From Bacillus sp. RO1 (GTDB taxonomy: Bacteria > Bacillota > Bacilli > Bacillales > Bacillaceae_I), in contig NZ_JAAZWB010000061.1 of the NCBI RefSeq assembly GCF_012524115.1, positions 1-58,105 of the forward strand: a stretch of 58,105 nt of DNA. The letters run 5' to 3'. The notes under the pieces are model-generated. The model was given only the letters and a program-made list of their open reading frames with translations. It made no database searches and was not told the origin of the DNA. A program made the translations under genes and the position numbers. Below, piece after piece: positions 1-7,336 of this stretch. Each line of letters begins with the position of its first letter. Position 1 is the first letter of the stretch.

Positions 1-94
1 AGGGGCGGTGCTTGAGCCTCCTCGCTCCGCTGCGGGGTCTCAAGCTACCGCTATCTCCCTCAGGAGTCTTCGCCTTTTGCTCCAATCAACAGCT
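1..94 (+). repeat. Palindromic intergenic repeat, copy A (left end cut by window)
   Basis: This is the right two thirds of the roughly 130-bp repeat seen in more complete form at 53501-53630. It shares GAGCCTCCTCG, GGGGTCTC, ATCTCCCTCAGGAGTCTTCG and the terminal CCAATCAACAGCT. The left arm lies outside the window. It sits downstream of the purine permease terminator, outside any gene. Confidence 0.85.
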
Positions 95-129
95 GGTGCA
101 ACCCAAAAAATAAATGTATCTTTTAAATG

Positions 130-172
130 AAAAAAGACCCGAACTAATATAAGATTTTAAATTAGTTCGGGT
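130..172. terminator. Terminator of the purine permease gene
   Basis: A perfect 12-bp inverted repeat (ACCCGAACTAAT at 137-148, ATTAGTTCGGGT at 161-172) is followed on the minus strand by a T run. It lies 46 bp past the permease stop codon and may also work in the other direction. Confidence 0.85.
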
Positions 173-191
173 TTTATTTAGACTAAAACAC

Positions 192-207
192 TTTTGTCCC
201 AGCCTCT
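192..207 (-). repeat. GAGGCTGGGACAAAA repeat, left copy
   Basis: On the minus strand this reads AGAGGCTGGGACAAAA and begins 11 nt after the permease stop. The same 16 bases lie at 58025-58040 on the plus strand, also just after a stop codon. Similarity between the copies continues for roughly another 30 bases (AGYCTAA, then TAAAA, then CGAAC), so the repeat is longer than its core. Confidence 0.8.
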
Positions 208-217
208 TTTATACCTA

Positions 218-1513
218 TTAGTGTGCCGGAAAAAAGATCATTTGGATTAAGAAGATAACTGCAAATACGTAAATGAGTGGATGAACATCCTTCCATTTTC
301 CATTGACAGCTTTCATGATCGGATACGTAATAAAACCTACAGCAATTCCTGTAGCGATGCTTGAAGTCAATGGCATCGTCAATATGATGGCGAAAGCAGG
401 GAACGCTTCATCAAAATTTCTCCATTGTATTTTTGCCAGCCCTTCCATCATGAAGCATCCGACAATAATTAATATCGGTGCAGTGATTGCCGGTAAACTT
501 GAAATAGCTGAAATTGCCGGGGAAAAGAACATGGATAATAGAAACAATCCAGCTACCACAACAGAAGTCAAACCTGTTCTACCGCCTGCAGCAACACCTG
601 CAGAAGATTCGATATAAGCGCATGACGGACTAGTTCCAAGAGCCGCACCAGCTGTGGTTGCTATAGCATCAGAAAGTGTTGCAGGCTTCGTTCTTGCCAA
701 TTTGCCATCCTTCATAAAGCCAGCCTGTTCTGAAACACCCACAAGCGTACCGGTAGAATCAAAAATTGTAACCAGAATGAATGCAAATACAACCGTATAT
801 AAACCATTTGTAATCACACCACTGAGTGCATCTCCAATATGGATGAATTGAGGTGCAGGAGGCATATCCACAATGCCAGTAAAGGAAAGCATATTAAAGA
901 AATAGCCTGCAATTGCCGTCAAAACCATTCCATAAAATAGGGCTCCAGATACCCTCTTAGCCATAAGGATGAGAGTGATGAACAGCCCACCGATAGACAG
1001 CGCCGTAACGGGACTTGTGAGATCTCCAAGTGTAATCATCGTTGCTTCACTCGGTACGACAATACCTGCCATTTTCAAACCAAGAAACGCAATGAATAAG
1101 CCTATTCCCGCTGTAATTCCATATTTCAAAGGAGCCGGAATTGCTTCAATGAGCGCCTTTCTTAAATTAGTTAAACTCAAAACAATGATAACAAGCCCTG
1201 CTAAAAACACAGTTCCCAACACTGCTTGATAAGTAAGCCCCTGCGTAGCTACAACACTTGTGAAATATGCATTAAGGCCCATCCCTGGAGCAACCGCAAT
1301 TGGATATTTTGCAAACAATCCCATTGTTAATGTCCCGATCACAGCAGCGATAATCGTTGCCATAAACACCTGATCAAACGGAATTCCTGCGGCTGAAAGA
1401 ATAGCAGGGTTGACAAAAATTATATAAACCATAGTAAGGAAGGTTGTAATTCCCGCTAAAACCTCTTGTTTAATTGATGTATTAAACTTTTTTAAACTAA
1501 AATAGTTTTCCAA
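218..1513 (-). CDS. NCS2-family purine (adenine/guanine/hypoxanthine) permease
   Basis: The 431-residue protein is almost wholly hydrophobic, with about 12-14 membrane segments, and matches the AzgA/PbuG/PbuO branch of nucleobase:cation symporters in length. Family hallmarks visible are the N-terminal EVLAGITTFLTMVYI stretch, APGMGLNAYF near residue 75, the FDSTGTLVGV segment in the middle, and GTSPSCAYIESSAGVAAGGRTGL. It should import purine bases across the cytoplasmic membrane. The start is TTG at 1511-1513, supported by a GGGGG Shine-Dalgarno 9-10 nt upstream. It is monocistronic, with its own terminator and a PurBox-like inverted repeat over the promoter. I saw no purine riboswitch. Guanine versus adenine preference cannot be told from the sequence. 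Confidence 0.9.
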   Translation of the reverse strand: MENYFSLKKFNTSIKQEVLAGITTFLTMVYIIFVNPAILSAAGIPFDQVFMATIIAAVIGTLTMGLFAKYPIAVAPGMGLNAYFTSVVATQGLTYQAVLGTVFLAGLVIIVLSLTNLRKALIEAIPAPLKYGITAGIGLFIAFLGLKMAGIVVPSEATMITLGDLTSPVTALSIGGLFITLILMAKRVSGALFYGMVLTAIAGYFFNMLSFTGIVDMPPAPQFIHIGDALSGVITNGLYTVVFAFILVTIFDSTGTLVGVSEQAGFMKDGKLARTKPATLSDAIATTAGAALGTSPSCAYIESSAGVAAGGRTGLTSVVVAGLFLLSMFFSPAISAISSLPAITAPILIIVGCFMMEGLAKIQWRNFDEAFPAFAIILTMPLTSSIATGIAVGFITYPIMKAVNGKWKDVHPLIYVFAVIFLIQMIFFPAH

Positions 1514-1527
1514 CTTAAAAATCCCCC

Positions 1528-1586
1528 AAAAACGAATATATTATTGAAACCTTACTAATAATATTCGTTTTCTATTGATAATTCAA
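1528..1586 (-). promoter_or_regulatory. Permease promoter with PurBox-like inverted repeat
   Basis: Minus-strand -35 TTGAAT (1581-1586) and -10 TATTAT (1558-1563) are 17 nt apart. Two boxes with the core ACGAATAT face each other at 1528-1540 and 1560-1572, their CGAA cores 31 bp apart. The Bacillus PurR PurBox is AWWWCCGAACWWT, used as an inverted pair with about this spacing; each box here matches about 10 of 13 positions. Repression by PurR when purines are plentiful is an inference. Confidence 0.5.
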
Positions 1587-1802
1587 GAGAAAATCAAAAA
1601 TTTTTGTCCAACAAATAATTATTTTACCGAATCATAAATAACTTTACAAATTCACTTCTTATTATTCTACTTTTCTAAGCAAATACTCTCCAATTGTTTT
1701 CACCATTAAAAATTTGGGTATATTCAGAAATAAGTAACCATACTAAACTAACTCATTTGTCACTCATTTACAAAGTTTCCACTATTTTTTCTGATATATC
1801 TA

Positions 1803-1817
1803 AATTTTCTAAAAATT
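1803..1817. promoter_or_regulatory. Candidate CodY box
   Basis: AATTTTCTAAAAATT matches 14 of 15 positions of the CodY consensus AATTTTCWGAAAATT. It lies between the divergent permease and IDEAL-protein genes, 125 bp before the latter. The target gene is uncertain. Confidence 0.4.
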
Positions 1818-1941
1818 ACACTTCACAAACGAGACAAAATATCAGATAATAGGAAAAAGGATGAAGCATCTTACAATCACATCCTTTTCATGATTCACCC
1901 GTAACTACGCATTCCAAAATTCCGCACAGGGGGTAGAAATT

Positions 1942-2178
1942 ATGAATAAGCATTTTTCTTTTCAACCAGAACAATCTGTTTCCAATTTCAAAAGCTTTGA
2001 TATGACCAGAGAGGAGAAAGTCGCTCAAATCATTGTCGACTCTTCTGTCTTTCAATTTCATAAAAATAGGCTGATGAACGAAATAGATCGAGCACTAGGT
2101 GCAGGTAACCGTCAAAAATTCAAAACCTTATCCAACGAATATAATGCCTTATTAAATCAATTCTCACATTTACAGTAA
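1942..2178 (+). CDS. Small IDEAL-domain protein
   Basis: The protein has 78 residues, is soluble, and has no signal peptide. Residues about 44-78 (MNEIDRALGAGNRQKF and the following LSNEYN) match the IDEAL domain, a short helical module found in small Bacillus proteins and at the C-terminus of larger ones, probably for protein-protein contacts. A GGGGG Shine-Dalgarno 8-12 nt upstream fits the ATG. The partner and role are unknown. It converges on the small membrane protein gene and shares a bidirectional terminator with it. Confidence 0.75.
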   Translation: MNKHFSFQPEQSVSNFKSFDMTREEKVAQIIVDSSVFQFHKNRLMNEIDRALGAGNRQKFKTLSNEYNALLNQFSHLQ

Positions 2179-2189
2179 AAGCTCGCAAA

Positions 2190-2220
2190 AAAAGAAGCGG
2201 AAAGTCATTCCGCTTCTTCT
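2190..2220. terminator. Bidirectional terminator between convergent small genes
   Basis: An 11-bp stem (AAGAAGCGGAA / TTCCGCTTCTT) has a five-base loop and a T7 run on the minus strand. It overlaps the last codons of the minus-strand gene. Confidence 0.75.
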
Positions 2221-2426
2221 TGCTTTTCGGGGAGCTTTTTCTCTTCTGTTTTCGCTTCTGTATGACAGCATGAACACTTTTTCTTTGTCTCCTTTTCCTG
2301 CTTGTACAAGTAAGCGAGCACCCCAATAATCATAAACGAAAAGACCCCTGATGTTGAATCCTGAAAAAACAACTCCTCTGCATACTTTTCCAACAACGTT
2401 AACCAAATCTGTAGCACAATATCCAT
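2205..2426 (-). CDS. Small single-pass membrane protein with Cys-rich tail, possibly PerR-controlled
   Basis: I do not recognise the family. The chosen ATG gives 73 residues and has AAAGGGGA 8 nt upstream; a longer frame extends upstream without such a site. Visible parts are an N-terminal amphipathic stretch, one membrane segment (GVFSFMIIGVLAYLY, residues about 28-42), and a highly charged tail holding KCSCCHTE, a cluster of three cysteines and a histidine that could bind metal or be redox-active. A perfect PerR box lies 119 bp upstream. The holin-like BhlA group has a similar layout, but no motif supports that. Confidence 0.6.
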   Translation of the reverse strand: MDIVLQIWLTLLEKYAEELFFQDSTSGVFSFMIIGVLAYLYKQEKETKKKCSCCHTEAKTEEKKLPEKQEEAE

Positions 2427-2544
2427 TACACGATCCCCTTTCAGACGGAATCTAACAGACACCAAATCCCAGTAGCTCAAAGGTGAAAGGAGTGCAACCG
2501 GAGGCAATGGAGACGGCAATTAAAATTATGTGAATATTCTGTGT

Positions 2545-2559
2545 TTATAATTATTATAA
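2545..2559. promoter_or_regulatory. Perfect PerR box
   Basis: TTATAATTATTATAA matches all positions of the Bacillus PerR consensus TTATAATNATTATAA, and the palindrome extends to 19 bp (2543-2561). It contains TATAAT on both strands. It lies between the small Cys-rich membrane protein (minus) and patA (plus). Peroxide induction of at least one of them is predicted. Confidence 0.7.
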
Positions 2560-2774
2560 ACCTTATGTAAGTTTTTTCCTATCCTACTAGCTTCTTATTT
2601 TTATAGGACTTCCCTCGTACGCCAATGACCAAACAAACGTTTCCCTTCTCTCTCTAGGTATCAAGGAATCCCTCTTCATACCTATAGTTTCACCCCACAA
2701 GAATCTCTTGGACAAGGGGAAAAAAGTCGGTTACACTAACTTAAAAAGCTTGAATATATAAAGGGGCTATATAA

Positions 2775-3929
2775 ATGGAACATCTAATTAATTCACATGT
2801 CCGAAATATTGAGATTTCGGGCATCCGGAAGTTTTTCAACCTTGTAGCAAAATATGATGATGTACTCTCTCTTACTATCGGGCAACCCGACTTTCCTACT
2901 CCCACACATGTAAAAGGAGCTGGGAAAGCTGCCATCGAACTAAATAAAACCGTCTACACACCGAACGCTGGCCTTCCTGAACTCAGGAAGGCTGCAGCTG
3001 ACTTTATTAACAAGAAATATAACATGGAGTATGACCCTGACACTGAGGTGATTGTTTCCATCGGTGCAAGCCAAGGAATAGATATTGCTTTTCGTACGAT
3101 ATTAGAACCCGGTACAGAGGTTATCCTTCCTGGACCAGTTTATCCGGGCTACGAGCCACTTATCAAATTATGCGGTGCAACCCCTGTACATATCGACACC
3201 AGAGAAACGGATTTTCAATTAACAGCAGAGCTAATAGAAAAGAATTTAACAAAAAAAACACGTTGTATTATTCTCCCTTATCCATCAAACCCGACAGGAG
3301 CAACCATATCCCAAGCGGAATTGCAGAAAATTGCAGCTCTATTGCAAGAAAAGGATATCTTTATTTTGTCCGATGAAATATATAGTGAACTTGTTTTTGA
3401 AGGCAACCATCACTCCATTGCCACTATACCCGGCATGAGAGAAAAAACCATCGTCATTAATGGAGTATCGAAATCCCACTCCATGACAGGTTGGAGAATT
3501 GGGCTCGTTTTTGGTCCTGAATATGTAATGAAACAGATGTTAAAAGTACATCAATACAATGTTTCATGCGCAAGCTCCATTTCACAATACGCTGCACTGG
3601 AAGCATTGACAGCAGGGATTAATGATGCAGAGGATATGAAAGTACAGTATCAAGAAAGAATGAACTATGTTTATAATCGCCTATTGAATATGGGGCTTGA
3701 AGTTGTGAAGCCTGCTGGCGCGTTTTACCTTTTCCCCTCTATTCAAAAATATAATATGAAGTCATTTGACTTTGCGTTGAAACTTGTAGAAGAAGCTGGA
3801 GTTGCTCTTGTACCAGGCAGTGCATTTTCCGAACTAGGAGAAGGATATGTAAGACTTTCTTATGCGTATGACATGCCAACGCTTGAAAAAGCCATGGACC
3901 GTATAGAACGTTTTTTGAATGACTTATAA
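2775..3929 (+). CDS. patA: PatA-like pyridoxal-phosphate aminotransferase
   Basis: This 384-residue fold-type I aminotransferase transfers amino groups between amino acids and 2-oxo acids in the cytoplasm. Motifs seen are SLTIGQPDFPTP (34-45), GASQGIDIAFR, LPYPSNPTG (167-175), the phosphate-binding LSDEIYSE (D200), and the Schiff-base lysine K233 in VSKSHSMTGWRIG. Overall it closely resembles B. subtilis PatA, an N-acetyl-diaminopimelate/aromatic-type aminotransferase implicated in lysine synthesis. Start: ATG with AAAGGGG 8 nt upstream. The gene is monocistronic, with a terminator shared with the convergent membrane protein gene. Confidence 0.9.
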   Translation: MEHLINSHVRNIEISGIRKFFNLVAKYDDVLSLTIGQPDFPTPTHVKGAGKAAIELNKTVYTPNAGLPELRKAAADFINKKYNMEYDPDTEVIVSIGASQGIDIAFRTILEPGTEVILPGPVYPGYEPLIKLCGATPVHIDTRETDFQLTAELIEKNLTKKTRCIILPYPSNPTGATISQAELQKIAALLQEKDIFILSDEIYSELVFEGNHHSIATIPGMREKTIVINGVSKSHSMTGWRIGLVFGPEYVMKQMLKVHQYNVSCASSISQYAALEALTAGINDAEDMKVQYQERMNYVYNRLLNMGLEVVKPAGAFYLFPSIQKYNMKSFDFALKLVEEAGVALVPGSAFSELGEGYVRLSYAYDMPTLEKAMDRIERFLNDL

Positions 3930-3941
3930 GAAACAAATGGA

Positions 3942-3976
3942 AAAGGAACGACTCTCCTCACCAAAGTCGTTCCTTT
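3942..3976. terminator. Bidirectional terminator after patA
   Basis: A 12-bp perfect stem (AAAGGAACGACT / AGTCGTTCCTTT) has an 11-nt loop. T and A runs on the two sides suit both converging genes. Confidence 0.85.
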
Positions 3977-3983
3977 TTTCTTT

Positions 3984-6200
3984 CTATTTCCTCAACTCTT
4001 TCACAAATCTTTTCAATTCATCCTTACTTGTGTTAGTCAACCACTCTTCCAATCTTTTATTTTCTTCTTGTATAACCCACCCCATCACTTCTTGGACCTC
4101 TTTTATATATCCGTCAAACTGTTCCTCTTCGATCTGGAGATTTTTTATCAGAATTCCCCAATCAACCCTCACATCATAGATGCCCTGCTCTGGATGTTCT
4201 CGCGCCAATTCTGAAACTTTTTCTAAAGAACCACCTAAAAACAGTTCTAATGCAATCCATTCACTGATGTATTCATGGCGATAGCCTTGCTTCATCACCG
4301 ATTGAAACTGTAATCTTGCCTCTTCATACTTTCCCTGTTTTAATAGGGCCACGGCGCGATTTCCCTCTATATACTCGTTTAGAATATCTCCCTTAATATT
4401 CCCAAACCTCTTATACCACTCCTCATAGGATGGCCAATCCTCTTTTTCGAAGTAGTATTGGAGAATATCAAGGAATAAAGTTTCATTAGGTGATCTTCGT
4501 GCTAATTCCTCTAGGTAAGGCATTGCAAGCTCCTTTGAAGATTCGTTTATCACTACCGCCTCAACCCCGATGATCTTGCTAATCATCAGCAAACTATGCA
4601 AATCATCTGGATTATTCTCATAATTTTGCTTATACATTCCCAATGCTTCTTCCGGCTTATTTTTCAACAACACTTTATCAGCTTTGGTCAATTCTCTATT
4701 CTTCAAATAAAATGTCGGTAGGTTTCCAAATGTGTCTTGTCCTAACCGATAACCTTGGCTTTGGGTAATCAAATCTCCTTTTTCATTATGCGCCTGAACA
4801 TTCCAAAAGAAACGTCCCCTAGGATCGGCAAAACCAAGCACAGATGAGTAATCAATCTCTTTCCAATCACTTTCTTCCATAAACTGAATGCCACCTTGCG
4901 AGAAATAAAGGTCTTCTACTGGCACAGTTAGCTGTGTCGTTTTAATTCCGCTCTTTAAATCATGTGAAACGGAACCACCTTCCACCTCCCTGCCGACACT
5001 GATGCTGTAGTATGCGGCTCCATCGACTGGTTCCCATGAAAACTCGATCCTATCTTCTTTCATTTCTTTAGAATTTACAGGATTATATATTTCTATTAAT
5101 GGATGAATCATGGAGTCATGTGCCACAACATTCTCATTCTCCACTTCAATCCAAGGATTTGCTGGCATGGAAACAGAATATCCATCTATTTGATCAAAGG
5201 TAAACCCAAAATGCAGCTGATAACTACCTGGTGGGACCTTTTGAAAAATGTATTCTCCGTTTTTATTTGTAACTGCATGGTATTGTTCTTCTGAACCAAT
5301 GCTATAATTCAAATTGTTTTTATCACGAAGGAATACCCCCACACCTTGAATTGGTGTTTCTCCATTAGATTTGTATATTTTTCCCCGTACAGAATGGAAA
5401 GAATGTTGACCGTTTTGTATCCTGTCCATTATCTCTAATAGTTGCTTCTCTTCTGAATAAACTTCTTCATCCCGATTATCCCTTTCCTTTTTCACCCGCC
5501 TGATATCTTTCAAAGTCTTTTCCACAAGCGCAATTACTTTCTCATGCTCACCTTGACTCATGAGAATATCTGCATGGGACTTAACTGCCATTGTTTTTGA
5601 GTAGGTGTCGTCTTCAGAAACAATTGCGTTGAATTCTTTTATATACGTTAAGGCCACCTCATATTGCTCGTTCTGAACTGCCAAGTCGATTTGTTTTGTT
5701 GCTAAATCCGACCTGAAATACGTTTTTATTCCCCTGTCTATGGCAGTTTGAAGAACTTCATTGCCTTTTTGCCATTCTCCTAGCTGATTGTAATATTCTG
5801 CCAGTTCCTTCGCCGCTGACTCCATGTATCCGTCAGTAGGTCCTTTTTCAACGTATTCTATTAAATAAGGTAGACGTTCTTCCAATGAAAATTTCACTTT
5901 TGCTTGATTTTGGCCTGACCAATATGTCGAGGTAGACCCAACATATACATCATATTGAAGGGTGTAGGCGTCTCCTATTAAAAACTCCCTGATAAGAGCG
6001 AACCTCTGCTCTTTAATAATGTTTCCATTTTCAAGCAGGTCTTTTAATCTCTCTTTTCCCGATTGCTCCCCGTTTGCCATTTGTTGTTTGACCGTGTATA
6101 TGCTGTACTGAGGTTGTATTAAATAGAAGAATATTGGCAGAAATAAAATAAATCCAGCTACAGCCAACACTATGTGTTTAATTTTCACTTTTACTTTCAT
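3984..6200 (-). CDS. Membrane-anchored TPR/CarboxypepD_reg-like protein of the ECF operon
   Basis: The 738-residue protein has one N-terminal membrane anchor (about 9-29). The rest is predicted outside: helical TPR-like repeats (about 45-260); a beta domain at 271-335 that looks like a carboxypeptidase regulatory-like fold (SNGETPIQGVGVFLRD, then TNKNGEYIFQKVPPGSYQL); a fibronectin/Ig-like part with two Trp-rich strands (about 370-480); and a second helical TPR-like block (500-700). No catalytic motif is seen. It overlaps the preceding gene by 23 bp, so it is the third gene of the sigma operon. A role as sensor, or as the main output at the cell surface, is inferred from context only. Confidence 0.65.
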   Translation of the reverse strand: MKVKVKIKHIVLAVAGFILFLPIFFYLIQPQYSIYTVKQQMANGEQSGKERLKDLLENGNIIKEQRFALIREFLIGDAYTLQYDVYVGSTSTYWSGQNQAKVKFSLEERLPYLIEYVEKGPTDGYMESAAKELAEYYNQLGEWQKGNEVLQTAIDRGIKTYFRSDLATKQIDLAVQNEQYEVALTYIKEFNAIVSEDDTYSKTMAVKSHADILMSQGEHEKVIALVEKTLKDIRRVKKERDNRDEEVYSEEKQLLEIMDRIQNGQHSFHSVRGKIYKSNGETPIQGVGVFLRDKNNLNYSIGSEEQYHAVTNKNGEYIFQKVPPGSYQLHFGFTFDQIDGYSVSMPANPWIEVENENVVAHDSMIHPLIEIYNPVNSKEMKEDRIEFSWEPVDGAAYYSISVGREVEGGSVSHDLKSGIKTTQLTVPVEDLYFSQGGIQFMEESDWKEIDYSSVLGFADPRGRFFWNVQAHNEKGDLITQSQGYRLGQDTFGNLPTFYLKNRELTKADKVLLKNKPEEALGMYKQNYENNPDDLHSLLMISKIIGVEAVVINESSKELAMPYLEELARRSPNETLFLDILQYYFEKEDWPSYEEWYKRFGNIKGDILNEYIEGNRAVALLKQGKYEEARLQFQSVMKQGYRHEYISEWIALELFLGGSLEKVSELAREHPEQGIYDVRVDWGILIKNLQIEEEQFDGYIKEVQEVMGWVIQEENKRLEEWLTNTSKDELKRFVKELRK

Positions 6201-6522
6201 GTTCCTTCACCACTCTTTCATAGTCATCCTTCCAATAGGTGTATCCTGCAATCCGGATTATTTCACGATCTGCCTGTGTAGTGATGACCACGTTATCCCT
6301 ATCAACCCTAAGCGAAATGGTTGAAAGGATTAACATTGTGGCCACAACGACTGGAAGAATGGGTAATTCAATCTCCTTGTTCCAGAAGGATGAAAGTTTT
6401 TCTGTGAAACTTTTTGGATGAGTTTTCTGTAATACTTTTTCACACCCAGTAAAATGGAGGTCCTTTAATTCATTGTCTAGTCTTTCTCTAACCGCTTGTT
6501 TTTCTTTGTGTTGCACTTCCAT
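6178..6522 (-). CDS. Probable anti-sigma factor, single-pass membrane protein
   Basis: The protein has 114 residues: a cytoplasmic charged N-terminus (1-50), one membrane span (about 52-71), and an extracytoplasmic tail of about 43 residues. Its position, overlapping the 3' end of the ECF sigma gene by 35 bp, is the classic place for a cognate anti-sigma factor. It lacks the usual zinc motif Hx3Cx2C, so the inference rests on topology and context. The ATG at 6522 sits right against the Shine-Dalgarno GGGGAGG; a GTG two codons later has better spacing and could be the true start. Confidence 0.6.
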   Translation of the reverse strand: MEVQHKEKQAVRERLDNELKDLHFTGCEKVLQKTHPKSFTEKLSSFWNKEIELPILPVVVATMLILSTISLRVDRDNVVITTQADREIIRIAGYTYWKDDYERVVKEHESKSEN

Positions 6523-7057
6523 CCTCCCCTTTCTCCATCATTTCTTTTAAACGAGAACGTCCTCGTTTCAACCTTGTCTTCACTGTACTTTCTGCAATAG
6601 CTAACATCATTGCAATTTCGCTTATTTTCATCTCATTGAAATAATAAAGAATGATCACTTCTCTGTACTTATAATCCAACTTTTGTATCAACTGACTTAA
6701 CGATTGATTTTGAAAATCTAGTAATAGCAGTGCCTCGGGACCTTTTGCTTGATCGTCTTCCGTAATCCGTTCAGCAAATTCAAAGTTTAGGAGGATGCGC
6801 TTAAAGCTCCACTTACGCATGTGCATTTTGCTTCGGTTGACAGTAATGGAGGTGAGCCAGCTTTTCAGTTTTTCATCCTCATCTAATTGATGAATCTTTT
6901 CAAAGGCGGTGATAAAAGTGTCCTGCACAACTTCTTCAGCAAGATGATTATCTTTTACCAGTAAGTAGGCAGTTCTTAATAGATAGTCTCCATAAAGAGT
7001 CATCAATTCTTTTAATGCTGATTCTTCTTTATTTATCAAACGTTTCACTAGGTGCAA
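6488..7057 (-). CDS. ECF-type RNA polymerase sigma factor
   Basis: The 189-residue protein has region 2 at about 1-85 (AEEVVQDTFITAFEKI, then KSWLTSITVNR) and region 4 at about 120-175 (LDYKYREVIILYYFNEM, then EIAMMLAIAESTVKTRLKRG). Both DNA-contact parts are well kept, so it should be active and direct RNA polymerase to ECF promoters. Start: TTG at 7055-7057, 8 nt after GGGGTG. An overlapping five-codon frame, ATG ATT TGC ACC TAG, begins five bases before this TTG and ends inside the gene. An ECF-like promoter upstream suggests autoregulation. It is first in a three-gene overlapping operon. Confidence 0.9.
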   Translation of the reverse strand: MHLVKRLINKEESALKELMTLYGDYLLRTAYLLVKDNHLAEEVVQDTFITAFEKIHQLDEDEKLKSWLTSITVNRSKMHMRKWSFKRILLNFEFAERITEDDQAKGPEALLLLDFQNQSLSQLIQKLDYKYREVIILYYFNEMKISEIAMMLAIAESTVKTRLKRGRSRLKEMMEKGEDGSATQRKTSG

Positions 7058-7097
7058 ATCATGCTCACCCCCCTTTTCTTTTAAGGTCTATACTTAA

Positions 7098-7124
7098 GAT
7101 GCAAGGTCTTTAGAAATAGTTTCA
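7098..7124 (-). promoter_or_regulatory. Candidate ECF-type autoregulatory promoter
   Basis: On the minus strand TGAAAC (7119-7124) is followed after 17 nt by CATC (7098-7101). TGAAAC is the usual -35 of Bacillus ECF sigma factors; CATC replaces the more usual CGTC. It lies 41 bp upstream of the sigma gene start. Confidence 0.5.
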
Positions 7125-7220
7125 ACTTTTTGCAAAAAATGTTTTTTTGGTAGATATTTATTACCGTAGCATAAAGATGGGAAGTCTGTGGGGATTTTTA
7201 TAAAGATATATTCCTATTAA

Positions 7221-7262
7221 ACACGGCTGTTGAATTCCGCAAATGGCTTCGCTTTCCTAGTT
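7221..7262 (+). repeat. Palindromic repeat, half copy (left arm only)
   Basis: Only the left arm is present (TTAAACAC, GCTGTTGA, then CCGCAAATGGCTTCGCTTTC and CTAG); the sequence then changes to unrelated AT-rich DNA. It resembles the left ends at 8731 and 56418. Confidence 0.8.
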
Positions 7263-7283
7263 TTTTAGTTAATATGATATTAT

Positions 7284-7315
7284 AAAAAAAGACCCTTCCC
7301 GGAAGAGGGAGGGTC
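7284..7315 (-). terminator. Terminator of subtilisin gene 1
   Basis: A GC-rich stem (GACCCTTCCC with GGGAGGGTC, one bulge) is followed on the minus strand by T7, 20 bp after the stop codon. Confidence 0.8.
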
Positions 7316-7336
7316 TCAATTTAATTGTTTGTTAGA

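Larger units (their letters stand above)
1514..1941. other. Divergent intergenic region, permease/IDEAL peptide
   Basis: This 428-bp AT-rich stretch holds the PurBox-like promoter, the CodY-like box, and a 9-bp inverted repeat (AAAAGGATG at 1855-1863, CATCCTTTT at 1880-1888) that may terminate or shield the leader of the downstream peptide gene. An ACCGAA core at 1626-1631 could be another weak PurBox half-site. I see no further gene. Confidence 0.6.

Noticed and set aside
1514-1941. Purine riboswitch upstream of the permease
   Set aside because: The conserved purine aptamer core was looked for on the minus strand and not found; only protein-type operator repeats are visible.
2205-2426. BhlA/UviB-type holin (prophage marker)
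   Set aside because: Layout is similar, but there is no family motif and no phage gene around; the Cys cluster and PerR box suggest a different role.
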